The notes beneath the pieces are model-generated. The model ran no database searches. It was not told where the DNA came from and was given only the letters and a program-made list of their open reading frames with translations. DNA of 20,750 nt from JBBPYR01 sp038199755. Its GTDB lineage: Bacteria; Chloroflexota; Ktedonobacteria; Ktedonobacterales; Ktedonobacteraceae. Shown one piece after another: positions 6,639 through 13,767 of the stretch. The first letter of the stretch is position 1, and each line of letters starts with the position of its first letter. The stretch is taken from the NCBI GenBank assembly GCA_038199755.1, contig JBBPYR010000058.1:1-20750 (forward strand), in the 5' to 3' direction. The translations under genes and the position numbers were made by a program.

Positions 6639-8210
6639 TTACGCTTCCGCCTCGTCAGTGCCACCCTTTTTCAAGAGGGTATTGATGCGGCTGGCAATAC
6701 GATCAGATTGCGTTCCCAAGACAACCTGGGCAATCTTACCGCGCTTAATTACGCCAGAGGCACCCAGGCTCTTAAGTTGGGCATCGTCGATCTGCTCTGC
6801 ATCATTGACATAGAGACGCAAACGCGTGATGCAGCCTTCTACGCTCTGCACATTCGACTTGCCACCAAGAGCGGCAAGTACTTCTCTGGCCAGAACGTCA
6901 TCACGGTCTTCAGTCACAGGTGCCGCAGATGCTACAGCAGACGTTTTCTGAGCAGATGCCTTTGCGGGTTTCGGCCCACGCTGACTTTCAGGCAAAATCC
7001 AGTCTGCACTCAAACCAGTTGACGCTTCACCACGGCCCGGTGTCGCCAGATCGAAGCGGGTAATGAAGAAGCTGAAGATAAAGTAGTACAGGACACCGTA
7101 GACCAGCCCAACCACAAGCAGTAAGAGTGGATTGGTTGTGTTCGCTTTACTGAAGTTGAGCACATAGTCGATCAGCCCAGCCGAGAAGCCAAAGCCAATC
7201 TTGATGTTAAGCAGGTAACAGACCGCCAGAGAGGTTCCCGTCAGGATAGCATGTACGACGAAGAGAACGGGAGCAACGAAGAGAAAGGCAAACTCGATGG
7301 GTTCGGTGATTCCGGTCAGGAAGGAAGCGAATGCAGCGGAGAGCAGGATACCAGCCGCTACCTTGGGGAAGCGTGCATGGCGAATCATTGCCAAGCATGC
7401 CGCAGGCAAGCCGAACATCATCATGGGGAAGAAGCCTGCCATGTAGTTTCCGGCGGTGGGGTCGCCCGCGAAATAGCGGGTCAGGTCGCCATGTACGACT
7501 CCATGTGGCCCATTAAAGCTGCCCAGTTGGAACCAGATATAGGTGTTGAGCACATGGTGCAGGCCGAGAGGAATCAGCAGGCGGTTTAAGAGTCCGTAAA
7601 TGCCTGCCCCCAAGGGACCAAGAGCCACGATTCCTGTACCCAGTGCATTGATCCCGCCCTGGATAGGTGGCCAGATTAAGCCGAAAAGGGCCCCGAGTAT
7701 CAGGGCGGCAAGGGCAGTGATGATGGGGACGAAGCGTTTGCCACCGAAGAAGCCGAGATAATCGGGAAGCCGAATGTCATGAAAGCGGCGATAGAGTCCA
7801 GCCGCAACCAGCCCAATGATAATTCCCGAGAGCACCCCCATAGAGATACTGGGATCAGGCTGACCAGCCACCTGTGGAATGATCGTGTTGAAGACCGCAC
7901 TAAATACTAGAAATCCGACGAGGCCAGCGAGCCCAGCTGCGCCTTCCCCACCGGCGAGACCAATCGCAATGCCGATGGCGAAGATCAGCGATAGGTTGGA
8001 GAAGATAGCATTTCCGGCGGCAGCTATCCAAGTGATGTTGAGCAGATCAGGCTGACCCAGCCGCAAGAGTAGTGCCGCGGCTGGCAACACGGCAATGGGG
8101 AGCATGAGTGAACGGCCAACGCTCTGTAGCGCGCCCAGTACCCGATCACCCCCACTGGGTCCAGTTGATGTAGAAACCGTAGCACGAGACGATGTGTTAA
8201 CAGAACTCAT
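6639..8210 (-). CDS. nagE: PTS N-acetylglucosamine-type transporter, IICB components
   Basis: A 523-residue membrane permease that imports and phosphorylates its sugar, probably GlcNAc to GlcNAc-6-P given nagA next to it. The IIC domain spans about residues 20-395 with many hydrophobic segments and the glucose-family core GLPAACLAMIRHA and GITEPIEFAFLF. A charged linker (about 400-445) leads to a C-terminal IIB domain whose phospho-cysteine is Cys460 in VEGCITRLRLYV. No IIA domain is attached; the next gene supplies it. The frame can extend 21 codons upstream, but the ATG at 8210 is preferred because AGGAG stands 8 bases before it and the extension would leave almost no leader. It is the first gene of the operon and is preceded by a canonical promoter (8276-8304). 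Glucose specificity cannot be excluded from sequence alone. Confidence 0.93.
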   Translation of the reverse strand: MSSVNTSSRATVSTSTGPSGGDRVLGALQSVGRSLMLPIAVLPAAALLLRLGQPDLLNITWIAAAGNAIFSNLSLIFAIGIAIGLAGGEGAAGLAGLVGFLVFSAVFNTIIPQVAGQPDPSISMGVLSGIIIGLVAAGLYRRFHDIRLPDYLGFFGGKRFVPIITALAALILGALFGLIWPPIQGGINALGTGIVALGPLGAGIYGLLNRLLIPLGLHHVLNTYIWFQLGSFNGPHGVVHGDLTRYFAGDPTAGNYMAGFFPMMMFGLPAACLAMIRHARFPKVAAGILLSAAFASFLTGITEPIEFAFLFVAPVLFVVHAILTGTSLAVCYLLNIKIGFGFSAGLIDYVLNFSKANTTNPLLLLVVGLVYGVLYYFIFSFFITRFDLATPGRGEASTGLSADWILPESQRGPKPAKASAQKTSAVASAAPVTEDRDDVLAREVLAALGGKSNVQSVEGCITRLRLYVNDAEQIDDAQLKSLGASGVIKRGKIAQVVLGTQSDRIASRINTLLKKGGTDEAEA

Positions 8211-8275
8211 CGCAAATTCTCCTCTCGTAAAGCGAGACCAATGGAGTAATTCTCCTAAAAACAGTTCATGCAAGA

Positions 8276-8304
8276 ACTATACTGTGTAACAAGTGCTTTG
8301 TCAA
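8276..8304 (-). promoter_or_regulatory. Sigma-70-type promoter of the nag operon
   Basis: On the minus strand, TTGACA (8299-8304) and TATAGT (8276-8281) are separated by exactly 17 bases. Transcription would begin near 8269 and leave a leader of about 60 bases before nagE. The first operator-like repeat abuts the -35 box on its upstream side. Confidence 0.78.
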
Positions 8305-8305
8305 G

Positions 8306-8323
8306 ATGTCTAGACCTCTAGAT
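8306..8323. promoter_or_regulatory. Operator-like site 1 for the HutC/DasR-type regulator
   Basis: ATGTCTAGACCTCTAGAT contains the palindrome GTCTAGAC, which fits the GTnTAnAC core of HutC-subfamily operators and the centre of the DasR-responsive element. It touches the upstream edge of the nagE -35 box. It matches site 2 at 16 of 18 positions. Confidence 0.7.
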
Positions 8324-8342
8324 TAGAATCATTATTTGCTAC

Positions 8343-8360
8343 AGGTCTAGACTTCTAGAT
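8343..8360. promoter_or_regulatory. Operator-like site 2 for the HutC/DasR-type regulator
   Basis: AGGTCTAGACTTCTAGAT repeats site 1 with a start-to-start distance of 37 bases. It lies between a possible plus-strand -35 (TTGCTA, 8336-8341) and an A/T-rich -10 near 8360-8367, so binding there would repress the regulator gene itself. Confidence 0.68.
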
Positions 8361-8406
8361 AAAAATATGGCATCATAAAGAGCAGGGGTCATATTGTTCA
8401 GAAAAG

Positions 8407-9195
8407 ATGAAAAGAGAAACGTGGTATATGGCACTGAACTATCTAAAGCAGAGTAAAAATATTAACAAACAGAGTCCCATTCCTCTGTATTATCAAATTA
8501 TGAACCAACTGCGCGAAAAGATTGCCAGAGGTGAGTATCCGGTTGAGGGCGCATTGCCGCCAGAGCGAGAATTAGTTGAGACCTATCAAGTCAGTCGCAT
8601 GACGATTCGGCAGGCCCTTTCAGAGTTAGTTAATGAGGGCATTTTGGTGCGACGTAAGGGTATTGGTACCTTTGTTGCTCCCCAGAAGATTGAGCAGGCT
8701 TTAAGTAGCCTGACCAGTTTTACCGAAGATATGGCACAGCGCGGCATGAAAGCGAGCAGCCGCATCATCTCTTTCAAGGAGATAATACCTGACCCTACGA
8801 TTCGTAAAACACTGGGCTTGCATACAGAAGAGAAGGCTTTTGAATGTGTGCGGTTGCGGCTGGCAGATGAAGAACCCATGGCATTGGAAACGACAACGCT
8901 TACTGCGGCTCTCTGTCCAGGGCTGGAGCGAGAAACCCTGGAAAATCAATCGTTATATAAGGTTTTAGCAGAGCAGTGGGGCATTGAACTGGATTACGCC
9001 ACACAGAGTCTGGAGCCGATCCTTGCTCCACCCTATGAGGCCAAGTTACTACATATTGCACCCGGTGCGCCGCTCCTCCTGATACACCGCGTCACCTACG
9101 ACGCGAACGATCGCGCTTTTGAACACGTCAAATCGCTCTATCGCGGCGACCGTTATAAGTTTGTGACTGACCTCCATCGGAAATCCAGCAGATGA
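8407..9195 (+). CDS. nagR: GntR family, HutC subfamily regulator of amino-sugar use (NagR/DasR-like)
   Basis: A 262-residue transcription factor. The N-terminal winged helix-turn-helix covers about residues 22-92, with PIPLYYQIMNQLREKI, LPPERELVETYQVSRMTIRQ and the wing GIGTFVA. The C-terminal effector domain (about 100-255) has the HutC/UbiC chorismate-lyase-like fold pattern, with ECVRLRLADEEPMALE and ending YRGDRYKF. This arrangement matches NagR and DasR, which bind GlcN-6-P or GlcNAc-6-P and release DNA. It diverges from the GlcNAc operon across a 196-base gap holding two operator-like repeats, so it probably represses both the operon and itself. The start is uncertain: the next ATG is 7 codons downstream (8428), and neither has a strong ribosome site. 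The effector is inferred. Confidence 0.9.
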   Translation: MKRETWYMALNYLKQSKNINKQSPIPLYYQIMNQLREKIARGEYPVEGALPPERELVETYQVSRMTIRQALSELVNEGILVRRKGIGTFVAPQKIEQALSSLTSFTEDMAQRGMKASSRIISFKEIIPDPTIRKTLGLHTEEKAFECVRLRLADEEPMALETTTLTAALCPGLERETLENQSLYKVLAEQWGIELDYATQSLEPILAPPYEAKLLHIAPGAPLLLIHRVTYDANDRAFEHVKSLYRGDRYKFVTDLHRKSSR

Positions 9196-9237
9196 AGCAT
9201 CAGATATCCTTGGCGACGAAGTGGCACTTTCTCGCCC

Positions 9238-9312
9238 TCACCCCTTGAGGCCACTGCGGGCAATGCTGCGCACGAACGCATCCTGAAATAACAAGAAAAT
9301 GATCACTGCATC
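9238..9312 (-). pseudogene. C-terminal tail of a carbohydrate ABC transporter permease (MalG type)
   Basis: The minus strand reads AVIIFLLFQDAFVRSIARSGL followed by Lys-Gly and TGA. The pattern FLLFQxxFVxxIAxSGLKG at the very C-terminus is characteristic of CUT1 sugar permeases. Upstream, the frame meets a stop (9322-9324) after a few unrelated codons, so only about 25 residues survive of a protein of about 280. It has no function and marks the deletion of a sugar ABC transporter formerly next to the regulator gene. Confidence 0.65.
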
Positions 9313-9458
9313 AAGCAAAGCTTATCAATGAGCAAGAAGTTTATGAACAGATACAACTATTAGAAGCTGAGCAAACTCCAATTTTGTTTAAATTTGAACC
9401 TGCTGGTACTGATGATGCTAACAGTACATATCTCAAATGGACTACTGACTCTGAATAA
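9303..9458 (+). pseudogene. Unrecognised AT-rich gene fragment
   Basis: The plus strand is open from 9303 to TAA at 9456-9458 and would encode 51 residues including LINEQEVYEQIQLLEAEQ and DDANSTYLKWTTDSE. It lacks a start codon at the open end, and its A/T-rich codon use differs clearly from its neighbours. I do not recognise the family. The coding-like composition and abrupt junction with the permease tail suggest the end of a foreign gene, but a chance open stretch is possible. Confidence 0.3.
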
Positions 9459-9478
9459 CTTTCATTGCTTACTTTGCC

Positions 9479-9610
9479 TGTAAATGTGCTTATTGTATGG
9501 GAAGATTTTCGCACATTGCGTGGGAGGTTTGGTCTCTTTCATGATGCACCGTCGCGTGGGAAATCTCACACAATGTGCAAATTCTCTCCCACGCAACGAG
9601 CACATTTACA
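9479..9610. repeat. Nested inverted-repeat element
   Basis: Three sets of inverted arms are nested. The outer pair is TGTAAATGTGCT (9479-9490) with AGCACATTTACA (9599-9610). The middle pair is TTGCGTGGGAG (9516-9526) with CTCCCACGCAA (9586-9596). A third pair is GCACATTG (9511-9518) with CAATGTGC (9571-9578). The middle and third left arms overlap, so those two stems exclude one another. It ends about 20 bases before the kinase fragment and could be a structured leader or a miniature mobile repeat. Confidence 0.6.
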
Positions 9611-9630
9611 CCTATGCCTACGACGAAGGA

Positions 9631-9780
9631 ATGGATGGACCTATGGGCAAAAGAAATTATCTTATCGAGGGCGTTTCCGGCACTGGCAAGGGCTCGGTAT
9701 GCCAAGAGCTTCGTCGGCGCGGCTACGCAGCCGTTGATGGCGACAACGAATTAGCCTACCAAGGCGACCCTCAAGGCGAG
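9631..9780 (+). pseudogene. Truncated P-loop nucleotide kinase-like protein
   Basis: The N-terminus of a small P-loop kinase-like protein, beginning MGKRNYLIEGVSGTGKGSV with the Walker A sequence GVSGTGKGS, then CQELRRRGYAAVDGDNELAYQGDP. This matches the first 45 residues or so of a family of about 170-190 residue adenylate/shikimate-kinase-like proteins. Similarity stops after AYQGDP (about 9771), although the frame stays open to 9930 and runs out of frame across the start of the next gene. The start may be 9631 or 9643. The lost part includes the lid and the catalytic arginines, so it should be inactive. The open frame extending further 5' to 9484 covers the inverted-repeat element and is not protein-like. 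Confidence 0.6.
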
Positions 9781-9816
9781 GGGATTATTTCACATAACGG
9801 GGAGCTTTATGGTAGC

Positions 9817-9845
9817 TTTACAGAAATGCGAGGCAGTGGCATAAT
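9817..9845 (+). promoter_or_regulatory. Promoter of the hydrolase-ligase gene
   Basis: TTTACA (9817-9822) and CATAAT (9840-9845) are separated by 17 bases, each one mismatch from the sigma-70 consensus. Initiation near 9852 would give a 30-base leader carrying GGAGG at 9870-9874, ahead of the ATG at 9882. Confidence 0.55.
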
Positions 9846-9881
9846 AGAGCAGCAAATATGTCCCCTTATGGAGGTCCCCTT

Positions 9882-12515
9882 ATGCCACTCGATATCGAAC
9901 TCTACCGCCGCATCGTCTCGGTGCCTGTGAGACGCGGTACCCAGGATCTCCGACACATCAGTGTGATTGACATCCAGCCAGAGGGAGCCACGCAGACGCT
10001 CATTTTCGTGCATGGCTTTGGTGGCGACATTTCGCAATGGCTCCACCAGTTGTGCTTCTTTGGGCAGAGCATGCACGTGGTTGCCCCCAACCTACGTGGG
10101 CATGGCTTAAGCGATGATCCTGTCGGACTCGCATACACGATGGACAGTTTTGTCCATGACCTGGAAATCGTCTTGGACGCCCTGCAAATCCAAGAGCCAA
10201 TCCATCTGATCGCACACTCCTTTGGGGGAGCCATCGCCACTGATTACGCAGTCCGTCACCCTGAGAAGGTACTCAGCCTCGTGTTAATCGGTGTTACGAC
10301 ACATTTCACCATGCCCGCCCTGCTGGGGAGATTGATGCGCATCCCCGATCCCCTTTTTAGCTTCGCGGCAAAACAATTCCGCGTTGCGCTCTTTGCTCCA
10401 CAGCGAACGCTCAAAGGAATCCATGATGGTATTATGACCAACTGGCAAATGCCATCGTTTACCACTCCCACACTCGTCGTGCTTGGCTACCGCGACAAGG
10501 TCTTCCGTCGCAAACTCTATGAGGATGTGCTCAGTCGCAATCCTGGCGCACAATTGGTCGATATTCCAGTCTCAGCACACCTCGTGCAGCTCGAACGGCC
10601 AGATGCCGTCAATCGAGCCATCAGTCGCTTCCTTGAGAAACAGCCAGATGCGAAGACGATCAAAGAGGGTGTGAAGAAGCCACAGAACATCTTCCAGCGC
10701 ATTGCACGCAGGATTTCGTTCGCGTCCCAACACAGCGACATGCCCTGGCTCAACCACTATGAGAGCGGTGTCCCAGCTCAAATCCCACAGCCCAAACAGC
10801 TCCTTCATGAAATGCTCAGCAGCAACGCCGCCGCTTTCCCGCAGCGTCCCGCCATCTTCTTCTTTGATCGACAGATACGGTATCGTGAGCTGGACCAGTT
10901 GAGCACACGCTTTGCCCATGCCCTGCGCGGCCTGGGTATCAAGCAGGGTGATCGTGTTGGCATTGTGCTGCCCAACATTCCCCAGTGCGTGATCGCCTTT
11001 TATGGCGCGCTCAAGGCTGGAGCGGTCATTGTTTTAGGCAACCCTCTTTTGCAAGAACACGAGCTGCATCGCCAGCTGCGAGACACAGGCGTGCGCGTCC
11101 TGCTCACGCTGGAGTCCATGCGTGAGGTGGCCACACGGGTATGTGCCGATACGAGCGTCACGCAGGTGATCTTTACCACTGTTCGTGAATACCTACCGAC
11201 ACGTCAGCGCGACGTGCTGCTCCAACTCATCAAAGAGAATCCCCTGACTGAAGCACTGCAAAGCCCATTTTTAGCACGAGCCGCAAACTCCAGCACTGCT
11301 TCTCTGGCTCCTTCGGGTCGGCCAGTATTTCGGGTATCCTCGTTTCGTAGCTTGTTACGTCGCCAACCAATTACGCCACTCGCAAGTGAAGCAGCCTCGC
11401 ATGATTTGGCACTCATCCAGTACACATCAGGCATAGCTGGTCTGCCCAAAGGGGTCATGCTCACGCACGGCAATCTCATTGTCAATGCGGCCCAGCTCTG
11501 CCATGTGCTGACCGATAGCAAGCGGGGCCATGAGGTCATTCTTTCGATGTTCCCACTCTCACATATTTATGGCATTACCAGCGGAATGAACACGGCAATG
11601 GCCCTGGCGGGCTCACTGCTGCTGGTCCCAACAACGGATACAGATGTGATGCTCGAAGCGATCAAACGCTATCAGCCGGGTTTGCTGATTGGCTATCCAG
11701 GTCTGCTGCTTGAGATGGCAAACTATGCCAATGTGCGCAGCTACAACGTTTCGGCCATTCGCGTCTGCATCAGCAGTTCAGCACCGTTATCGGTCGAGGT
11801 ACAAGAGGGGTTTGAGAAGCTGACACGTGGCCACCTGATAGAGGCCTATGCCCTGACGGAAGCCTCTCCCTGGACGCACATCAATCCCATCAAGGGTGAG
11901 CGGCGCATTGGCAGTATTGGCCTTCCCTTGCCCAGCACGAATGCACGCATCGTTGACCTAGTGACAGGAGAACCGCTACCAGCGGGAGGGGTAGGAGAAC
12001 TGCTGATACGTGGGCCACAGGTCATGCAAGGCTACTGGCAGTTGCCAGAAGAGACGGCCAAGCCACTGTACGATGGCTGGTTACGCACCGGCGATGTGGC
12101 GCAGATGGACGAGGATGGCTTCTTCACCTTCATTGATCGCAAGCAGAATCTGACCCTCTCTGTCACACACCAAATCTATCCGCGTGAGGTGGAGGAGGTC
12201 TTATATGAACATCCCAAAGTCTTCGAGGTGGCAGTGGTAAGCATGCCCCAGCCAGCAAACAGGGATGATGGGAACACAGCGAATATGGCTGCCATACCAA
12301 GTACGCCCAACACAACAGCAACTCCGATCATAACCGCCTATGTTGTCGTCAGGCATCGTCAACGCGTTACTACTGAAGAGCTACTAGCCTATGCCCGTGA
12401 GCGTTTAGAGGACTATCAGATGCCGCACCGCATCGTGTTTCTCACTGAACTGCCGAAAAACGCCGATGGCAAGGTCGTCAAGGGCCTGTTATTAGGGAAG
12501 GAACCAACCCAATAG
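9882..12515 (+). CDS. Alpha/beta-hydrolase fused to an AMP-dependent acyl-CoA synthetase
   Basis: An 877-residue two-enzyme fusion. The N-terminal alpha/beta-hydrolase (about 1-255) shows the oxyanion motif FVHGFGG (42-48), nucleophile Ser113 in IAHSFGGA, acid Asp205 in LGYRDKVF and His233 in PVSAHLVQLERP, a complete triad. After a linker (about 255-300), the C-terminal adenylating domain has the AMP-binding loop YTSGIAGLPKGV (from 514, variant in place of YTSGTTGxPKG), AYALTEASP, GWLRTGDVAQMDEDGFF, DRKQN and the catalytic-lysine region LPKNADGKVVKG. It should activate a fatty or aryl acid to an acyl-adenylate and probably an acyl-CoA. An insert of about 60 residues precedes the loop. The start at 9882 has GGAGG 7 bases upstream; a frame start 8 codons earlier lacks one. 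No partner genes flank it. The hydrolase could release or supply the ligase's acid; this is inference. Confidence 0.9.
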   Translation: MPLDIELYRRIVSVPVRRGTQDLRHISVIDIQPEGATQTLIFVHGFGGDISQWLHQLCFFGQSMHVVAPNLRGHGLSDDPVGLAYTMDSFVHDLEIVLDALQIQEPIHLIAHSFGGAIATDYAVRHPEKVLSLVLIGVTTHFTMPALLGRLMRIPDPLFSFAAKQFRVALFAPQRTLKGIHDGIMTNWQMPSFTTPTLVVLGYRDKVFRRKLYEDVLSRNPGAQLVDIPVSAHLVQLERPDAVNRAISRFLEKQPDAKTIKEGVKKPQNIFQRIARRISFASQHSDMPWLNHYESGVPAQIPQPKQLLHEMLSSNAAAFPQRPAIFFFDRQIRYRELDQLSTRFAHALRGLGIKQGDRVGIVLPNIPQCVIAFYGALKAGAVIVLGNPLLQEHELHRQLRDTGVRVLLTLESMREVATRVCADTSVTQVIFTTVREYLPTRQRDVLLQLIKENPLTEALQSPFLARAANSSTASLAPSGRPVFRVSSFRSLLRRQPITPLASEAASHDLALIQYTSGIAGLPKGVMLTHGNLIVNAAQLCHVLTDSKRGHEVILSMFPLSHIYGITSGMNTAMALAGSLLLVPTTDTDVMLEAIKRYQPGLLIGYPGLLLEMANYANVRSYNVSAIRVCISSSAPLSVEVQEGFEKLTRGHLIEAYALTEASPWTHINPIKGERRIGSIGLPLPSTNARIVDLVTGEPLPAGGVGELLIRGPQVMQGYWQLPEETAKPLYDGWLRTGDVAQMDEDGFFTFIDRKQNLTLSVTHQIYPREVEEVLYEHPKVFEVAVVSMPQPANRDDGNTANMAAIPSTPNTTATPIITAYVVVRHRQRVTTEELLAYARERLEDYQMPHRIVFLTELPKNADGKVVKGLLLGKEPTQ

Positions 12516-12532
12516 CAGCAGCGAAGCTTCCT

Positions 12533-12720
12533 TTCCGACCGCCTGACGCGCTAGCGTCTTCCTTGCATCTTGCCTGACGCGAAGCGTAGCCAACTCCGCT
12601 CCGACCGCCTGAGCGATAGCTAGGACGATAGTCCGTTGGCGGTCGGAATACAGAGAGTTAGACAGTGGCGTTGGCAAGATGCGTAAGTAGTAGCGCGGCA
12701 GCGCGTTGGAGGTCGGAATA
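12533..12720. repeat. Cluster of GC-rich short repeats
   Basis: TCCGACCGCC occurs at 12534-12543 and 12600-12609, and inverted as GGCGGTCGGA at 12638-12647, with a degenerate copy GGAGGTCGGAA near 12708-12718. GCATCTTGCC (12565-12574) is matched by GGCAAGATGC (12673-12682). Three units of the type GCCTGAnCG-n-TAGC lie between. Positions 12600-12647 fold as a 10-bp stem with an inner GGAC/GTCC hairpin and may end transcription of the upstream gene. No open frame is credible here. Confidence 0.6.
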
Positions 12721-12764
12721 AGGAGGTGCCCACTAGGGACATCTTAACTACGGAGGATAGACAT

Positions 12765-13436
12765 ATGGCAAAGATACGCTTAATGATTGTGGATGACCAC
12801 GAGGTGGTACGCCTGGGCATGCGTGCCGCTTTTGAATTAGAGCCGGACATCGCCATTGTTGGCGAGGCCAGTGGTGGTGCCGAAGCCGTAGCGAAGGTGG
12901 GAGTACTAGACCCGCAGGTTATTTTGATGGATGTGCGTATGAGCAATGGCGATGGCATCGAGGCCTGCCGCGATATCAAAAGCTGCCATCCCGATGTCGC
13001 GGTGTTGATGATCACATCGTATACCGATGAAGAGGCCATCTTGCATTCCGTCATGGCCGGTGCTAGTGGCTATCTCATCAAGAACACGCGACGCGATGAC
13101 CTGCTCAAGGCGGTGCGCTTGGTCGCCTCTGGTCAATCGCTGCTGGACGCCAATGCTACCCAAAAGACGGTGACGCGCATCAACACGCTGGCCAACGGCA
13201 CGGCCCATATCCCTGGCGAAGAACTTACTGATCGTGAGCGCGAGGTATTAGCCCTGGTAGCCCGTGGCTATACGAACAAACAGATTGCCGAAGCACTCTA
13301 TGTCAGCGAGAAAACCGCCCGTAACCATGTCAGCCACATTCTCGATAAGCTCGGCCTCTCGCGCCGCAGCGAGGCTGCCGCCTTCGCCGTCGAACACAAG
13401 ATTGTGCCACCACGCAACACAAACGAAAACGTGTAA
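12765..13436 (+). CDS. NarL/LuxR-family response regulator
   Basis: A 223-residue two-component regulator. The receiver domain (about 1-120) has the acidic pair Asp10-Asp11 in IVDDHEVVRLG, phospho-acceptor Asp56 in VILMDVRM, and the conserved lysine in YLIKNTRRDD. The C-terminal LuxR-type helix-turn-helix (about 152-215) reads LTDREREVLALVARGYTNKQ followed by IAEALYVSEKTARNHVSHIL. It should activate or repress promoters once phosphorylated. A 13-codon upstream extension is possible, but GGAGG at 12752-12756, 8 bases before the ATG, supports 12765. It is an orphan: no histidine kinase is adjacent, and the kinase at 81-2135 is about 10.6 kb away and oppositely oriented, so pairing is speculative. 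Confidence 0.95.
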   Translation: MAKIRLMIVDDHEVVRLGMRAAFELEPDIAIVGEASGGAEAVAKVGVLDPQVILMDVRMSNGDGIEACRDIKSCHPDVAVLMITSYTDEEAILHSVMAGASGYLIKNTRRDDLLKAVRLVASGQSLLDANATQKTVTRINTLANGTAHIPGEELTDREREVLALVARGYTNKQIAEALYVSEKTARNHVSHILDKLGLSRRSEAAAFAVEHKIVPPRNTNENV

Positions 13437-13462
13437 AATGTTCCTCATAGAGAGAGGGTCGC

Positions 13463-13752
13463 ATGTCGTATATTGGTTCGGACCAGGAGTATTTACGAAA
13501 TTCGCAGTATAAGGATGCCTCAAATCTGAATGCGCGTGTGCAATTGCATGCACGTTTTGGAGCGAGCAAAAGTAATTGGCAGCAGTGGGTCTTTGATCAT
13601 TTTCAGTTGCCAGCGGAGAGCCGCGTGCTTGAACTGGGCAGCGGACCAGGCTATCTCTGGCTCAATAATCTGCAGCGTATCCCTACCAGTTGGCACGCGA
13701 TGGTGTCATTCGTATTCGTCGCGTTTCAGGCTTATTTGAAGCCATCGCATAA
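13463..13752 (+). pseudogene. Class I SAM-dependent methyltransferase with internal deletion
   Basis: The first 75 codons encode the start of a class I methyltransferase, with NARVQLHARFGASKSNWQQW and the SAM-binding motif I RVLELGSGPGYLW. At about 13690 the similarity jumps: another frame encodes LARDGVIRIRRVSGLFEAIA with a TAA at 13750-13752, which looks like the normal C-terminus of the same family (…GLFEA). The middle, some 150-180 residues, is missing, and the two ends are out of frame. The original frame would read on to 13909 into the convergent kinase gene, which is not meaningful. It starts 26 bases after the response regulator, with AGAGAGGG just upstream of the ATG. Confidence 0.75.
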
Positions 13753-13767
13753 GAGCTGGCAGAGCAA

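Noticed and set aside
9484..9630. N-terminal extension of the P-loop kinase fragment
   Set aside because: It covers the nested inverted repeats and has no protein-like character; kinase similarity begins only at MGKRNYL.
9882..12515. OleBC beta-lactone/olefin synthesis fusion
   Set aside because: The domain order is similar, but the hydrolase nucleophile is Ser in AHSFGG rather than the Asp of the dehalogenase-like OleB, and oleA and oleD are absent nearby.
12600..12647. CRISPR-like direct repeats
   Set aside because: The repeat units are irregular in length and spacing and occur in both orientations, with no spacers of uniform size and no cas genes.
81..13436. Histidine kinase (81-2135) and response regulator (12765-13436) as a cognate pair
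   Set aside because: They are about 10.6 kb apart and on opposite strands; nothing in the sequence links them.
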